Shown: one piece after another, positions 1 through 10,679 of the stretch
How positions within the stretch are numbered: the stretch's first letter is position 1
Layout: each line of letters begins with the position of its first letter
Source of the DNA: Sporosarcina ureilytica
Lineage (GTDB): Bacteria; Bacillota; Bacilli; Bacillales_A; Planococcaceae
Assembly (NCBI RefSeq): GCF_001753205.1
Contig: NZ_CP017560.1
Coordinates: 2,728,001 to 2,792,000, forward strand
Reading direction: 5' to 3'
Length of the DNA stretch: 64,000 nucleotides
Position numbers and translations under genes: made by a program
Notes under the pieces: model-generated
Database searches by the model: none
What the model was told of the DNA's origin: nothing
What the model saw: only the letters and a program-made list of their open reading frames with translations

Positions 1-640
1 CAATTTGCGGAAATACATTAGATTCAAAAATTACTTTTCCATATTCTTGAAGAACATGAATTGTTATATGATTCGGCTTAGCGAATTCGGAAAGAACGCT
101 AAACATATTCATTTTTTGTTTATTGTCCATTTCCTCATCGTCATACTTAACATATAAATAGTATTTAGATTCATATGCATATAACGACGTATGCGCTTTA
201 TAGTCATGCATACGGCTTGCAATACGAATTACATCTTCGAAATCATTGAATACAAACGTATTTTCAAGTCTATCATTTTCTTTGTTTAACCCGCTCTTCA
301 ATATCTCTTCAATATCTTCAAATGTTCCGTCATCTTGTTCTTGGAATAATTGATTCGGATCATCATCGTAAAATGGAGACTCTATCATTTGACCATCGTT
401 TGCTAAAGCACGAGTTACAGTTACTTCTATTCCATCGTTTTTTGCATGAACTTGAATCCAAAGCGGCCCTTCTACTGCAAATTCAGACTGCTCGTTTATT
501 TCATCCATCATATCCCAAAACAGTTCTTCACTTTTCTCGCGATTATTCCAGACTTCTTCACGAGTAAAGCCACGTTCTTCTATGTCGACATATGATAGAA
601 AAAACTTCACTGTATCCTCATTAATACGTTCTATTTCCAT
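1..640 (-). CDS. mecA: Adapter protein MecA (3' end cut by window edge)
   Basis: MecA is the adapter that hands unfolded proteins and the competence regulator ComK to the ClpC-ClpP protease. The reading frame starts MEIERINEDTVKFFLSYVDI and continues with REKSEELFWDMMDE, which matches the N-terminal substrate-binding half of Bacillus MecA nearly residue for residue. The middle is acidic and variable, and the C-terminal ClpC-binding half (FNDFEDVIRIASRM, YYLYVKYDD) follows. About 213 codons are present against about 218 in B. subtilis, so only the last few residues lie outside. The start has a strong GGAGGGAGA ribosome site. Its neighbour spx is the same neighbour as in B. subtilis. Confidence 0.95.
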   Translation of the reverse strand, partial: MEIERINEDTVKFFLSYVDIEERGFTREEVWNNREKSEELFWDMMDEINEQSEFAVEGPLWIQVHAKNDGIEVTVTRALANDGQMIESPFYDDDPNQLFQEQDDGTFEDIEEILKSGLNKENDRLENTFVFNDFEDVIRIASRMHDYKAHTSLYAYESKYYLYVKYDDEEMDNKQKMNMFSVLSEFAKPNHITIHVLQEYGKVIFESNVFPQI

Positions 641-829
641 TCTAATCTCTCCCTCCCTATGTTTAGGATTTGTTTCGGTTCCTGTTATATATGAATGTCG
701 TAAACCTACAATGCCTTATTATTACTATATGACCGTTCCTCAAGTTTTGTAAGGCTTTCTATACAGATTCATGTTTTAAATAGTTTACGCTATTGTAGAT
801 AACATTTATCAGTAAAGCAAGGGAAAGAG

Positions 830-880
830 AAAAGCCGATAGGAATTTGGCATTTTACAATGTCCCCCTATCAGCTTTTAA
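830..880 (-). terminator. Rho-independent terminator after spx
   Basis: Inverted repeat AAAGCCGATAGG / CCTATCAGCTTT around a loop of about 25 nt. It lies just downstream of the spx stop and is followed on the minus strand by a short T-rich stretch. Confidence 0.55.
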
Positions 881-891
881 ATTTCATATCA

Positions 892-1290
892 TTAATTAAC
901 CATACGTCGTGCTTCCAGTAACTGGTAAGCCCTTACTTTTCGTGGGAGGAACCGTCGGATTTCATCTTCATTATATCCTACTTGAAGTCTCTTTTCATCA
1001 AGAATGATTGGTCTTCTTAAGAGTCCCGGATGTTCCTGAATTAACTCATAAAGACGTTGAAGCGGTAAACTTTCAACATCTACGTTTAGTTTTTGGTAAA
1101 TCTTTGAACGAGTAGAGATAATTTCATCTGTCCCATCCTCAGTCATTCGTAGAATTTCTTTTATTTCATCGATGTTCAAAGGTTCGGAGAAAATATTTCG
1201 CTCTGTATACGGAATATCATGTTCCTCCAGCCATGCTTTTGCTTTTCTGCATGACGTACAGCTCGGTGATGTAAATAATGTTACCATCAT
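892..1290 (-). CDS. spx: Transcriptional regulator Spx
   Basis: Spx is an ArsC-family protein that binds the RNA polymerase alpha C-terminal domain and redirects transcription under disulfide stress. The CXXC redox switch is visible as CTSC near residues 10-13. [16 protein letters not shown] and [20 protein letters not shown] are the typical family blocks, and the length (131-132 aa) equals B. subtilis Spx. The protein begins MMVTLF; both ATGs are usable, and the first is nearer the GGAAG ribosome site. It sits next to mecA as in B. subtilis. Spx levels are normally set by ClpXP, which cannot be judged from this sequence. Confidence 0.97.
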   Translation of the reverse strand: MMVTLFTSPSCTSCRKAKAWLEEHDIPYTERNIFSEPLNIDEIKEILRMTEDGTDEIISTRSKIYQKLNVDVESLPLQRLYELIQEHPGLLRRPIILDEKRLQVGYNEDEIRRFLPRKVRAYQLLEARRMVN

Positions 1291-1775
1291 ACACTGACAC
1301 TTCCTTTCAAATCGTTTTGCGAATTTTTATGTTCAAATTAGAATAATTGTAAATTAAAACTTCCTATTACTAGTATACACAATTTTACCAACGATTAAAA
1401 CAGTTTTTTTGAATAACTTTAAAAATAATAGCATATCGACACATTTTCGCAATATAGTCGATTTCCTATCACTTTTTCAATCAATTCTTTCTTCTTTAAC
1501 TGTTATACCCGTTCACATCAAAAATAAACATCAGTTTATTCGTTTTCTCATATTCTCATTTAGTCTCATTATATTGAAAACCAATCTTCTCACTAATAGA
1601 ACGTTTCAAAAATAAAAAAGTTCCAAATTTAAAGCCGATACCGCCGAATAATTGTGACAAATACTAGGCAAATCATTAAGGTGACAAACTGTGCTTCATA
1701 GTCGACCGCCTTACTGGAGATATCACCATAAAATATAGCCCCCCACTTCAGTATCAATCAGTGAGAGACTACAGT
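1291..1775. other. Intergenic region without recognised gene
   Basis: AT-rich spacer between the starts/ends of spx and the glycoside-hydrolase-like gene. It must carry the spx promoter. A 68-codon plus-strand frame exists here but has no ribosome site and a low-complexity composition, so it is not called as a gene. Confidence 0.5.
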
Positions 1776-2981
1776 TTACGGTTTATAATTAACGCCTGGT
1801 GAATACGTATTCCCTGCATTCCAAAGAAGATACTCGTCAATCCCATTATCTTGAAGCGCTTTAATTTGTGCTTCCACTTCAGCTTTGCCATATTTCAAGT
1901 AATTTCCCGAACCGAGCCAAGAAGCAGTAAAGTCTTGCAACCAAGGACGTGAGACTGGTTGATTTTCTAGCTTTCCTAATACTTCATTTTCAACTTTTGC
2001 GTATTCAGCTACTAATTTATACGGCTCCAAATCAGGTTTTGCGATTCCAAAATAGGAAGTCCAATGACTTGGATAAATCATCGAAGAGATGACATCCACG
2101 TTTTCCGATATTTTCGAGAAGTTTTGCCCAATTCCTGGCGCTTCAGTCAACGTCGCCGCGTAACCAAAAATATCCACTGATACTTCCACCCCGTAAGGCT
2201 TTAGCTGTTCACGTGCATAAGCTACAAAATCTGTTACAGCCTCAACACGTCTCTGGACAGGATCAAGTTCAGATTCTGCATAACCTCCGTAAGAATATTC
2301 TAATGACTCAAAGCGCTTTTCGAAACCTTCCGGGAATCGAACATAGTCAAACTGAATTTCTTGGAAGCCCATTTTTGCCGCCTCAATTGCAATTTCAACA
2401 TTATGATCCCATACCTCTTTCATAAACGGATTAACAAACGCTTCCTGACGTCCATTTTTCCAAACAGTTTCCCCTTCTGTAAATGAAAGGTCTGGCCGCT
2501 TTTCTGCTAGCACTGTATCTTTAAAGACGACGATACGACCAATTGGATAAATCTTCTTTTCTTCTAGCTCTTCCAATAAAACACGTGGATTATTAATATA
2601 AGGTTGGCCTATATCCATAGCGGCTAAGGAAGAATCTTCCTTAGGAATATACGTTAAATTTCCAAAATCATCTTTAATATCAATCACCATTGCATTTAAA
2701 TCCGTTGAATCAATTAAATCAACAAGCTTTTGAAAACGTGCCCCCCCTGCTGAATGACCCGTTACGTAAATGCCACGAACTGCATCAGGATACTCAAACG
2801 TGAGACCCGAGTCATAGCGGAATAAAGTTGATGATGTGATCATTCGTTTATCAATTTCTTCAAAGCCGTATGTACGTGCTGTAAAATCTGCCATTTTTTG
2901 ATTTTTCTCGGCATATCCTATAGTAGGAATTGCGATTATACATGCAAATAGTAGTAGGGCTAACCAACTTATTCTCTTCAT
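1776..2981 (-). CDS. Secreted putative glycoside hydrolase (DUF4015 / PF13200 type)
   Basis: A 401-residue exported protein of the DUF4015 putative glycoside hydrolase family, which is related to TIM-barrel hydrolases. Residues 1-24 form a signal peptide ending near the A-x-A-like GYAE. Family blocks include RGIYVTGHSAGG, NAMVIDIKDDFGNLTY, FQEIQFDYVRFPEG, VSVDIFGYAA, ISSMIYPSHW and the C-terminal LLWNAGNTYSPGVNY. Conserved acidic residues in IKDDFG and FDYVRFPEG are candidates for catalysis, but no activity has been deduced. No lipobox or anchor is visible, so it is probably released or wall-associated. It is monocistronic. The substrate is unknown; peptidoglycan or an exopolysaccharide is plausible. 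Confidence 0.8.
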   Translation of the reverse strand: MKRISWLALLLFACIIAIPTIGYAEKNQKMADFTARTYGFEEIDKRMITSSTLFRYDSGLTFEYPDAVRGIYVTGHSAGGARFQKLVDLIDSTDLNAMVIDIKDDFGNLTYIPKEDSSLAAMDIGQPYINNPRVLLEELEEKKIYPIGRIVVFKDTVLAEKRPDLSFTEGETVWKNGRQEAFVNPFMKEVWDHNVEIAIEAAKMGFQEIQFDYVRFPEGFEKRFESLEYSYGGYAESELDPVQRRVEAVTDFVAYAREQLKPYGVEVSVDIFGYAATLTEAPGIGQNFSKISENVDVISSMIYPSHWTSYFGIAKPDLEPYKLVAEYAKVENEVLGKLENQPVSRPWLQDFTASWLGSGNYLKYGKAEVEAQIKALQDNGIDEYLLWNAGNTYSPGVNYKP

Positions 2982-3139
2982 TTCGACAACATCCTTCCTA
3001 TTTCACCAGTTTAACAGGGAAGTCATACAAGTTAAAGGGTCTTAATGAACATTCTTTCTTGCATATCCATGAGTTTAGATTTATAATACAGTCAATTCAA
3101 CATAAATGTAGTTTGCTTAATTCATAAAAAATAAAAAGC

Positions 3140-4641
<1,502 letters not shown>

Positions 4642-4698
4642 GTATACCTTCCTTTATCTTTTAGTACACTATATGAAAGGACAACGTAGATTTAGACG

Positions 4699-4739
4699 AA
4701 AAAGGTGAACCACTACAAATTGCAATGGTTCACCTTTTT
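4699..4739. terminator. Terminator-like hairpin, symmetric
   Basis: Stem AAAAAGGTGAACCA / TGGTTCACCTTTTT with a 13-nt loop, flanked by A- and T-runs so that it could stop transcription in either direction. On the minus strand it is placed to end transcripts coming from elsewhere; it lies between the small membrane gene start and the fabF 3' end. Confidence 0.75.
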
Positions 4740-4749
4740 CATGTGACTT

Positions 4750-4851
4750 AGTCAATTTCATAATCCAATCTTTTCGCTGCGTAGTTGAGTTAAACCGTTC
4801 TCAACTATATATTGTATGGCTTAGCGGTTTTAGGTAATTATGAAATTGACT
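4750..4851. repeat. 102-bp segment bounded by 15-bp perfect inverted repeats
   Basis: AGTCAATTTCATAAT at 4750-4764 and its exact reverse complement at 4837-4851 bound a segment that also holds a smaller GTTGAG/CTCAAC hairpin. It lies just past the fabF stop codon. It could be a large terminator hairpin or a tiny mobile-element relic. Confidence 0.5.
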
Positions 4852-4854
4852 CGA

Positions 4855-6093
4855 TTAGATTTTCTTAAAAACTAGTGATGCATTATGACCACCGAAACCT
4901 AGTGAATTGCTCATGGCATATTCAACGTCCATTTCGCGTGCCTCATTAGCTACATAATCAAGATCACAAGCTGGGTCTTGTGTGTTGTAGTTAATTGTCG
5001 GTGGAACAATGCCTTCTTGAAGTGCTTTTACTGTGAAGATTGCTTCAAGTCCACCTGCAGCGCCTAATAAATGTCCAGTCATCGATTTCGTTGAACTTAT
5101 GGCTAAGTTTTTAGCATGATCGCCAAATACCGTTTTTGCCGCCAATGTTTCAAACTCATCATTATATGGTGTGCTTGTTCCGTGTGCGTTAATATACCCT
5201 ACTTTAGTAAGATCCGCACCACTTTGGTCCAGCGCTTGTTGCATCGCTCTCGCAGCGCCTTCACCTTCTGGAGCTGGTGCAGTAATATGATGAGCATCCC
5301 CTGTTGAACCATATCCCACGATTTCCGCGTAAATTTTTGCGCCTCGCTTCACCGCATGATCATATTCTTCAAGAATGAGAATTCCTGCCCCTTCACCAAT
5401 TATGAAGCCATCTCTATCTGCATCGAATGGACGTGATGCCGTAGAAGGATCCGGATTTAATGACAGTGCTTTATTCGCACAAAAACCAGCGACAGCCATT
5501 GTCGTAATCGGTGCTTCAGCGCCGCCTGTTATCATAACATCCGCATCGCCGCGTCGAATCACTTCAAATGCGTCTCCGATAGAATTTGTACCTGATGCAC
5601 AAGCAGTAACGGAACATGAGTTAATGCCTTTCGCACCAAAATGGATCGATACTTGGCCAGAAGCCATATCCGGAATCATCATTGGAACGAAAAACGGGCT
5701 TACTCTGCGATATCCTCTCTTTTGGAACATCTCAAATTGTTGTTCATGTGTTTCCATTCCACCAATTCCAGAACCAATCCAGACACCTGTTCTTAAAGAA
5801 AGTTCTTCATCTAGCTTTTCAAGACCTGCATCTTCCATGGCCATAATCGAAGCAGCAAGCGCATAATGCGTAAAACGGTCCATTTTGCGTGCTTCTTTTC
5901 TTTCAATATATTGTTCAATATCAAAATCTTTTACTTCTGCAGCAACTTTCACTGGAAATTGTTCACTATCGAGTCTTGTTAATAAACCAATCCCAGACTT
6001 TCCGCTAATAACGGATTTCCAAGATTCTTCTGCAGTATTCCCTACTGGTGAAACTGCTCCAACTCCTGTTACAACAACGCGTCGTGCATTCAT
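4855..6093 (-). CDS. fabF: 3-oxoacyl-[acyl-carrier-protein] synthase II
   Basis: FabF elongates acyl-ACP by condensation with malonyl-ACP in type II fatty acid synthesis. The catalytic cysteine is C165 in [10 protein letters not shown], and the two active-site histidines lie in [11 protein letters not shown] and [10 protein letters not shown]. The glycine-rich C-terminal block [17 protein letters not shown] is intact. I place the start at [10 protein letters not shown] (412 aa) because GAAGGGAAG lies about 8 nt upstream; a longer frame begins 11 codons earlier. It follows fabH by 55 bp and should be co-transcribed from the FapR-controlled promoter, as in B. subtilis fabHA-fabF. Confidence 0.97.
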   Translation of the reverse strand: MNARRVVVTGVGAVSPVGNTAEESWKSVISGKSGIGLLTRLDSEQFPVKVAAEVKDFDIEQYIERKEARKMDRFTHYALAASIMAMEDAGLEKLDEELSLRTGVWIGSGIGGMETHEQQFEMFQKRGYRRVSPFFVPMMIPDMASGQVSIHFGAKGINSCSVTACASGTNSIGDAFEVIRRGDADVMITGGAEAPITTMAVAGFCANKALSLNPDPSTASRPFDADRDGFIIGEGAGILILEEYDHAVKRGAKIYAEIVGYGSTGDAHHITAPAPEGEGAARAMQQALDQSGADLTKVGYINAHGTSTPYNDEFETLAAKTVFGDHAKNLAISSTKSMTGHLLGAAGGLEAIFTVKALQEGIVPPTINYNTQDPACDLDYVANEAREMDVEYAMSNSLGFGGHNASLVFKKI

Positions 6094-6148
6094 GTTTATA
6101 CTTCCCTTCATTAATTTATAGACCATTTATTTAGTATAGTCGATTCGC

Positions 6149-7081
6149 TTACTTTCCCCAACGCATACATACCGCGCCCCAAGTTAAGCCGCCGCCAAAT
6201 CCAACGAAAACTAGGACATCATCGTCTTTTATTTTTCCATCCGCTAAATCATCAACGAGCGATATTGGGATAGATGCCGCTGAAGTATTCCCGTAGTTAT
6301 GAATCGTTTTCGACATTTTTTCTATTGGTAATTCTAATCTCTCACGCGAAGCTTCCATAATTCGAATGTTCGCTTGGTGTGGGATTAAATAATCGACATC
6401 CTCTTTCGTCAATCCCGCTTTTTCAATCACGTTAACGGCTGATTCTCCCATTTGACGAACAGCAAATTTAAATACTTCTCGGCCATTCATGATGAGCTTT
6501 TCATCTTGATATAAATGTTTTCCACCTGAACCATCTGCACCAAGCTCAAATGATAAAATTCCGCGGCCTTCGCTAACTTCTCCTACGACAACGGCGCCTG
6601 CCCCATCACCAAAGAGGACAGCTGTATTTCGATCTTCCCAGTCTGTTATTTTCGATAGTTTTTCGACACCAACGACTAGAATATTTTTATACGTATTCGT
6701 TTCAATAAACTGCTTCGCTGTTACAATTCCGTACATAAATCCAGCACATGCCGCGGAAATATCCATTGCAGCTGCATGTTTTGCGCCAAGTTGTTCTTGT
6801 AACATTGTCGCAACAGATGGAAATGGACGATCTGGTGTAACTGTTGCAACGAGTATTAAATCAATTTCCTCCGCCTGAATACCTGCATCCTCAATCGCTT
6901 TCGCAGCTGCCTGATAGGCCATATGCGAAGTATCTGTATCATCGTCCGCAATATGCCTTTGTTCAATTCCCGTCATCGTACGAATCCATTCATCCGAAGT
7001 ATCCATACGCTTCTCTAAATCTTCATTTGTTAAAATATGTGGCGGCACAAATTTCCCGACGCCTATTAGACCAGCGTTCAT
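6149..7081 (-). CDS. fabH: 3-oxoacyl-[acyl-carrier-protein] synthase III
   Basis: FabH starts fatty acid synthesis by condensing an acyl-CoA primer with malonyl-ACP; Bacilli enzymes prefer branched primers. The Cys-His-Asn triad is visible at C112 ([11 protein letters not shown]), H235 (LIPHQANIR) and N265 ([10 protein letters not shown]). The C-terminal [13 protein letters not shown] is typical. At 310 aa it is full length against 312 in B. subtilis FabHA. A GGAGGAAATTG ribosome site precedes the ATG. It is the first gene of the fabH-fabF operon and has a FapR-type operator about 30 bp upstream. Confidence 0.97.
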   Translation of the reverse strand: MNAGLIGVGKFVPPHILTNEDLEKRMDTSDEWIRTMTGIEQRHIADDDTDTSHMAYQAAAKAIEDAGIQAEEIDLILVATVTPDRPFPSVATMLQEQLGAKHAAAMDISAACAGFMYGIVTAKQFIETNTYKNILVVGVEKLSKITDWEDRNTAVLFGDGAGAVVVGEVSEGRGILSFELGADGSGGKHLYQDEKLIMNGREVFKFAVRQMGESAVNVIEKAGLTKEDVDYLIPHQANIRIMEASRERLELPIEKMSKTIHNYGNTSAASIPISLVDDLADGKIKDDDVLVFVGFGGGLTWGAVCMRWGK

Positions 7082-7110
7082 TCAATTTCCTCCGTTCATT
7101 ATCATCTAAT

Positions 7111-7129
7111 ATTAGTACCTGGTAGTAAT
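7111..7129 (-). promoter_or_regulatory. FapR-type operator upstream of fabH-fabF
   Basis: The sequence ATTAGTACCTGGTAGTAAT is a near-palindrome that fits the FapR box known from Bacillus fatty acid genes. FapR represses lipid synthesis genes until malonyl-CoA releases it. The position just upstream of fabH agrees with the known regulon. Confidence 0.85.
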
Positions 7130-7269
7130 TATAAAAGATTTCTAGCGAATTTACAACAGACCGACACGATTTCGCCAAATAATCGTCTATTTTGTTGGAT
7201 AAAATGTTTCAGAAATGTACATGCTGTGATACAATCGTAAAAGAAATAGTTATGTAGGGGTGAAATCCG

Positions 7270-7452
7270 TTGAGATTCATTATGGCATTCGTGTGGTCAT
7301 TTTTATTGGTCACTTTATTGAATTATGTTGTTGGGGCGATTGCAAACGTTCCATTTGATCTTCAAGCTGGAGTGATGATTTCTCTAGTTATGGCAGTATT
7401 AGTTATTCTATTAGGTGAAGCAATTCCAAATCAGGAAGTATCTGATAACTAA
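7270..7452 (+). CDS. DUF2929 small membrane protein (YjzD-like)
   Basis: A 60-residue protein with two hydrophobic helices (about 2-24 and 31-51) ending in an acidic tail. The opening MRFIMAFVWSFLLVTLLNYVV and the closing LGEAIPNQ match the DUF2929/YjzD family of Bacillales. It starts with TTG behind a GGGGTG ribosome site. Position next to fabH, on the opposite strand, agrees with B. subtilis gene order. The function is unknown. Confidence 0.8.
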   Translation: MRFIMAFVWSFLLVTLLNYVVGAIANVPFDLQAGVMISLVMAVLVILLGEAIPNQEVSDN

Positions 7453-7464
7453 TCTCATGATTTT

Positions 7465-7506
7465 AAGGCTGTTCAAAAGTGAAAACTTTTGAATAGCCTT
7501 TTTTCG
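7465..7506 (+). terminator. Rho-independent terminator after the DUF2929 gene
   Basis: Stem AAGGCTGTTCAAAAGT / ACTTTTGAATAGCCTT-like with a short loop and six Ts, 13 bp after the stop codon. Confidence 0.9.
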
Positions 7507-7573
7507 TTAAACAGAACTTTGGGGATTGATCATAATCAATTTCACAATTAACCTTGCTACAGTAAATTACTAA

Positions 7574-7766
7574 CAATGTTGATTTCCGTTCCAGGCGCAC
7601 GCGTTCCGTGGGGCGGGCGGTGAGCCTCCTCGTCGCTTCGCTCCTGTGGGGTCTCACCTGTCCCGCTAATCCCACAGGAAGAGCCGTCACGAAGAACGGC
7701 TTTTGCGACCAAAAAGCGAAGCGTTTGAGAGCACGCACTCGGCGCCTTCCACTCCAATCAACGAAG
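7574..7766 (+). repeat. Dispersed structured repeat, copy 1 (with 58-bp insertion)
   Basis: Begins CAATGTTGATTTCCGTTCC and ends CCACTCCAATCAACGAAG. Nested inverted repeats (GTTGATT/AATCAAC, GTGGG/CCCAC, GGTGAG/CTCACC) would fold it into one long hairpin. Two other copies lie at 34798-34934 and 49312-49446. Compared with these, copy 1 holds about 58 extra bases at about 7680-7738, including a small GCCGT/ACGGC hairpin. Open frames across it are by-products of its GC-rich composition. Confidence 0.85.
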
Positions 7767-7933
7767 ATACATCTGTACACAAAAATTCAAACATATGTAC
7801 ACACTAACACACGCATTCCGCTTCAAACTCACACTTATGAAATTGACTCAGCAATGAAACTTATTGAAAACCACGAACGTTTGATTATAAAGGATTCCAT
7901 AGTGTAACTGATAAAGAGAGTGGGGCGATTGCT

Positions 7934-8311
7934 GTGAAGAGGTGGCTTGTATGGACTTTATTAATCATAAGCCTAAGCTTAAATATCTACTATTTTGCTA
8001 AAAATTTTTGGGTAGGCTTGTATACGCCTAATGAAGAAGATAAAGTTATTTTAGGTGAAATGGTACAACTCGTCGTAGAAAGCGAAGAATATCAAAAACT
8101 TACTGAGACTGAAAAAGTGTATGCCATTACAACGTTCGTTGACCGCAATAAGGGTGGTAGGTATCCGTTTCATTATGATGTAATCGTCAAAACAGATAAA
8201 GAATCCTACCTCTTTGGCTGTAAGGATGAATCTTGTTCGGAGATGGAAATCGGCGGTTGGATGTATTCTAGATATAGTGAGCATGAACCCGTATTACCGC
8301 TTAAAAAATAG
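7934..8311 (+). CDS. Hypothetical membrane-anchored protein
   Basis: A 125-residue protein with one N-terminal hydrophobic helix (about residues 4-24) that would anchor it in the membrane with the rest outside. The outer part has an acidic helical stretch (EEDKVILGEMVQLVVESEEYQ), a CKDESC cysteine pair near residue 96, and WMYSRYSEHEP near the end. It begins with GTG, behind TGGGGCG. I recognise no family. It follows the structured repeat and ends convergently with clpB at a shared terminator. Confidence 0.65.
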   Translation: MKRWLVWTLLIISLSLNIYYFAKNFWVGLYTPNEEDKVILGEMVQLVVESEEYQKLTETEKVYAITTFVDRNKGGRYPFHYDVIVKTDKESYLFGCKDESCSEMEIGGWMYSRYSEHEPVLPLKK

Positions 8312-8339
8312 CCGGACAAAGGTTGAACTTGTAATGCCC

Positions 8340-8373
8340 AAAAAAAGACTTCTTAAATAGAAGTCTTTTTTCG
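8340..8373. terminator. Bidirectional terminator between convergent genes
   Basis: Stem AAAAAAAGACTTCT / AGAAGTCTTTTTT with a small AT loop. It serves both the hypothetical gene and clpB. Confidence 0.9.
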
Positions 8374-8380
8374 GAATGAC

Positions 8381-10522
8381 TTATTTAGTTTTTCCTATTT
8401 GAAGTTGACCCTCTTTCATAGAAAGCGTAAGTTCATTCCCAGGCCCTACGTCCCCTTTAATGATTTCCTTAGCGACCATGGTTTCCACGTGTCTTTGGAT
8501 AAACCTTTTTAATGGCCGGGCACCAAATTCTGCATCGGTCCCTCGTTCAACAATCCAATTTAGCACGTCTTCTCCGTAAGTAATCGTCACTTCTTGCTCC
8601 GCCAACCGCTCCGCAAGTTCGTTAAGCATTTTATGTGCAATTCGTTTAAATGAATCACCGGTTAATGAATGGAAAATAATAATGTCATCCATTCTATTGA
8701 GTAACTCGGGTTTAAAATGCTTTCTTAATTCAAACATGACAAGGTCTTCAACTGCATGCTCTTCAGTATCCCCTACCCCATCTAATAAATAAGCCGACCC
8801 GATATTGGACGTCATAATAATGACGGTGTTCGTGAAATTAACGAGTCTACCTTGACTATCGGTAATTCGACCATCATCCAAGGCTTGCAAAAGAATATTC
8901 GCGACGTCGGGATGTGCTTTTTCAATTTCATCTAATAACACAACAGCGTATGGATTTCTCCTAACTGCTTCCGTTAACTGGCCGCCTTCCTCATAACCAA
9001 CATATCCTGGAGGTGCACCGACAAGCCTCGATACACTATGTTTCTCCATATATTCGGACATATCAATTCGAATAAAATGATCTTCAGAGTCAAATAAAGT
9101 AGCGGCAAGTGTCTTAGCAAGTTCTGTTTTTCCTACACCCGTTGGCCCTAAAAACAGAAACGAACCAATTGGCTTATTGGGGTCTTGAATCCCGGCACGT
9201 GCACGCCAAACAGCTTCTGTCACGAGCCCTACCGCGTCGTCTTGTCCGATGACTCGTTCTTCTAGCGTTTCTTTCAACCGCAGTAACTTTTCCCTTTCAC
9301 CTTCTACAAGCTTTGTCACAGGGATTCCCGTCCACCTTGCAACAATCGTTGCAATTTCTTCTTCCGTAACTTCTTCGCGTAATAATCGAGATTCTTGCCC
9401 ATCCAATAAAGAGGCTTCCATTTCTTTTAATTGGGCTTCTACTGCAGGAATTTTTCCGTGACGAAGTTCAGCCGCTTTATTTAAATCATAACGATTTTCC
9501 GCATCTTCTAATTCACGACGCAAGCGGTCTAAACGGCTACGCTTTTCTTGTATATCATTCAATGTTTTCTTTTCCGCTTCCCATTGTGCACGCATATCAG
9601 CCGAGGAATCTTTTAATTGCTGTAACTCTTCTCGTAGTGATGATAAACGATTTTGACTAGCCGCATCTTTCTCTTTGGTGAGGGCTTGCTCTTCAATTTC
9701 AAGTTGCATGATTCTTCTAGTTACCGCGTCTAATTCTTGAGGCATCGAGTCAATTTCCGTCCGAATCATCGCACTCGCTTCATCGATTAAATCGATTGCT
9801 TTATCGGGCAAAAATCTTTCCGTTAAATAGCGATTCGATAAAGTGGATGCCGCAACAATGGCACGGTCATGAATCCGTACACCGTGATGCAGCTCGAACA
9901 TTTCCTTTAGCCCCCGTAAAATAGAAACCGTATCTTCAACAGACGGCTCGCGCACCATCACTTGCTGAAAACGGCGTTCAAGCGCTGGGTCTTTTTCAAT
10001 GTACATCCGATACTCATCAAGTGTTGTGGCACCGATACAATAAAGCTCTCCACGTGCCAACATCGGTTTTAGCATATTGCCTGCATCCATTGCGCCGTCC
10101 AACTTTCCAGCGCCTACAATCGTATGGATTTCATCGATAAACATGATAATTTGCCCTTCGCTATCTTTCACTTGTTTCAAAACAGCTTTCAATCTTTCTT
10201 CAAACTCTCCCCGATACTTGGCACCCGCGATTAGCGCACTCATATCCAGTTCGAATATCTCTTTCCCTTTTAATCCTTCAGGTACGTCCCCTTTAACAAT
10301 TCTTTGAGCCAATCCTTCTACAATGGCCGTCTTTCCGACACCTGGTTCGCCTATAAGTACTGGATTATTTTTCGTTTTTCTCGATAAAATCCGAATCGCA
10401 TTGCGAATTTCTTCATCTCGTCCGATAACGGGATCTAGTTTTCCATTTTTAACGTCTTCAACAAGATTACGTCCGTATTGTTCTAGCGGAGTCCGCTCCT
10501 CTTGTTCCCCTTGCATCCTCAT
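8381..10522 (-). CDS. clpB: Chaperone ClpB lacking the N-terminal Clp repeat domain
   Basis: ClpB is a Hsp100 disaggregase that works with DnaK to rescue aggregated proteins. Two AAA+ modules are present: Walker A GEPGVGKT at residues 59-66 and GPTGVGKT in the second module, with Walker B FIDEIHT and [11 protein letters not shown]. Between them lies a coiled-coil middle domain (about residues 260-370) that marks ClpB, not ClpC. At 713 aa it is about 145 residues shorter than usual; the missing part is exactly the N-terminal domain. The start is secure: AAAGGATGA lies just upstream and a CtsR-type site follows within 40 bp, leaving no space for the domain. No ClpP-binding loop was sought. Confidence 0.92.
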   Translation of the reverse strand: MRMQGEQEERTPLEQYGRNLVEDVKNGKLDPVIGRDEEIRNAIRILSRKTKNNPVLIGEPGVGKTAIVEGLAQRIVKGDVPEGLKGKEIFELDMSALIAGAKYRGEFEERLKAVLKQVKDSEGQIIMFIDEIHTIVGAGKLDGAMDAGNMLKPMLARGELYCIGATTLDEYRMYIEKDPALERRFQQVMVREPSVEDTVSILRGLKEMFELHHGVRIHDRAIVAASTLSNRYLTERFLPDKAIDLIDEASAMIRTEIDSMPQELDAVTRRIMQLEIEEQALTKEKDAASQNRLSSLREELQQLKDSSADMRAQWEAEKKTLNDIQEKRSRLDRLRRELEDAENRYDLNKAAELRHGKIPAVEAQLKEMEASLLDGQESRLLREEVTEEEIATIVARWTGIPVTKLVEGEREKLLRLKETLEERVIGQDDAVGLVTEAVWRARAGIQDPNKPIGSFLFLGPTGVGKTELAKTLAATLFDSEDHFIRIDMSEYMEKHSVSRLVGAPPGYVGYEEGGQLTEAVRRNPYAVVLLDEIEKAHPDVANILLQALDDGRITDSQGRLVNFTNTVIIMTSNIGSAYLLDGVGDTEEHAVEDLVMFELRKHFKPELLNRMDDIIIFHSLTGDSFKRIAHKMLNELAERLAEQEVTITYGEDVLNWIVERGTDAEFGARPLKRFIQRHVETMVAKEIIKGDVGPGNELTLSMKEGQLQIGKTK

Positions 10523-10545
10523 TTATCTCATCCTTTCTATTACCC

Positions 10546-10562
10546 TTTGACCTTTATTGACT
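10546..10562 (-). promoter_or_regulatory. CtsR-type heat-shock operator upstream of clpB
   Basis: On the minus strand the site reads AGTCAATAAAGGTCAAA, matching the CtsR heptad pair RGTCAAA-N3-RGTCAAA at 13 of 14 positions. A TATAAT with a plausible TTTACC lies about 10-35 bp upstream. CtsR represses clp genes at normal temperature in Bacilli. Confidence 0.85.
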
Positions 10563-10679
10563 AATTAAATTATAATTTGAAACAGACCTTTTGGTAAAGA
10601 AAATTGCATTTATAGCCTATTTTTCATTATCCCACTTTCTCAAGTAGCTTAAACTTACATAGCTCGTATGATTGATAGT

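Noticed and set aside
1409-1615. 68-codon plus-strand frame in the spx upstream gap
   Set aside because: No ribosome site, low-complexity and AT-driven composition; no family resemblance.
5375-5866. 163-codon frame antisense to fabF
   Set aside because: Complete shadow of the conserved fabF coding sequence without ribosome site.
7463-7907. Overlapping 66-105-codon frames on both strands across repeat copy 1
   Set aside because: They lie on a hairpin repeat, are arginine- and proline-rich by composition, and similar frames occur in copy 2; not genes.
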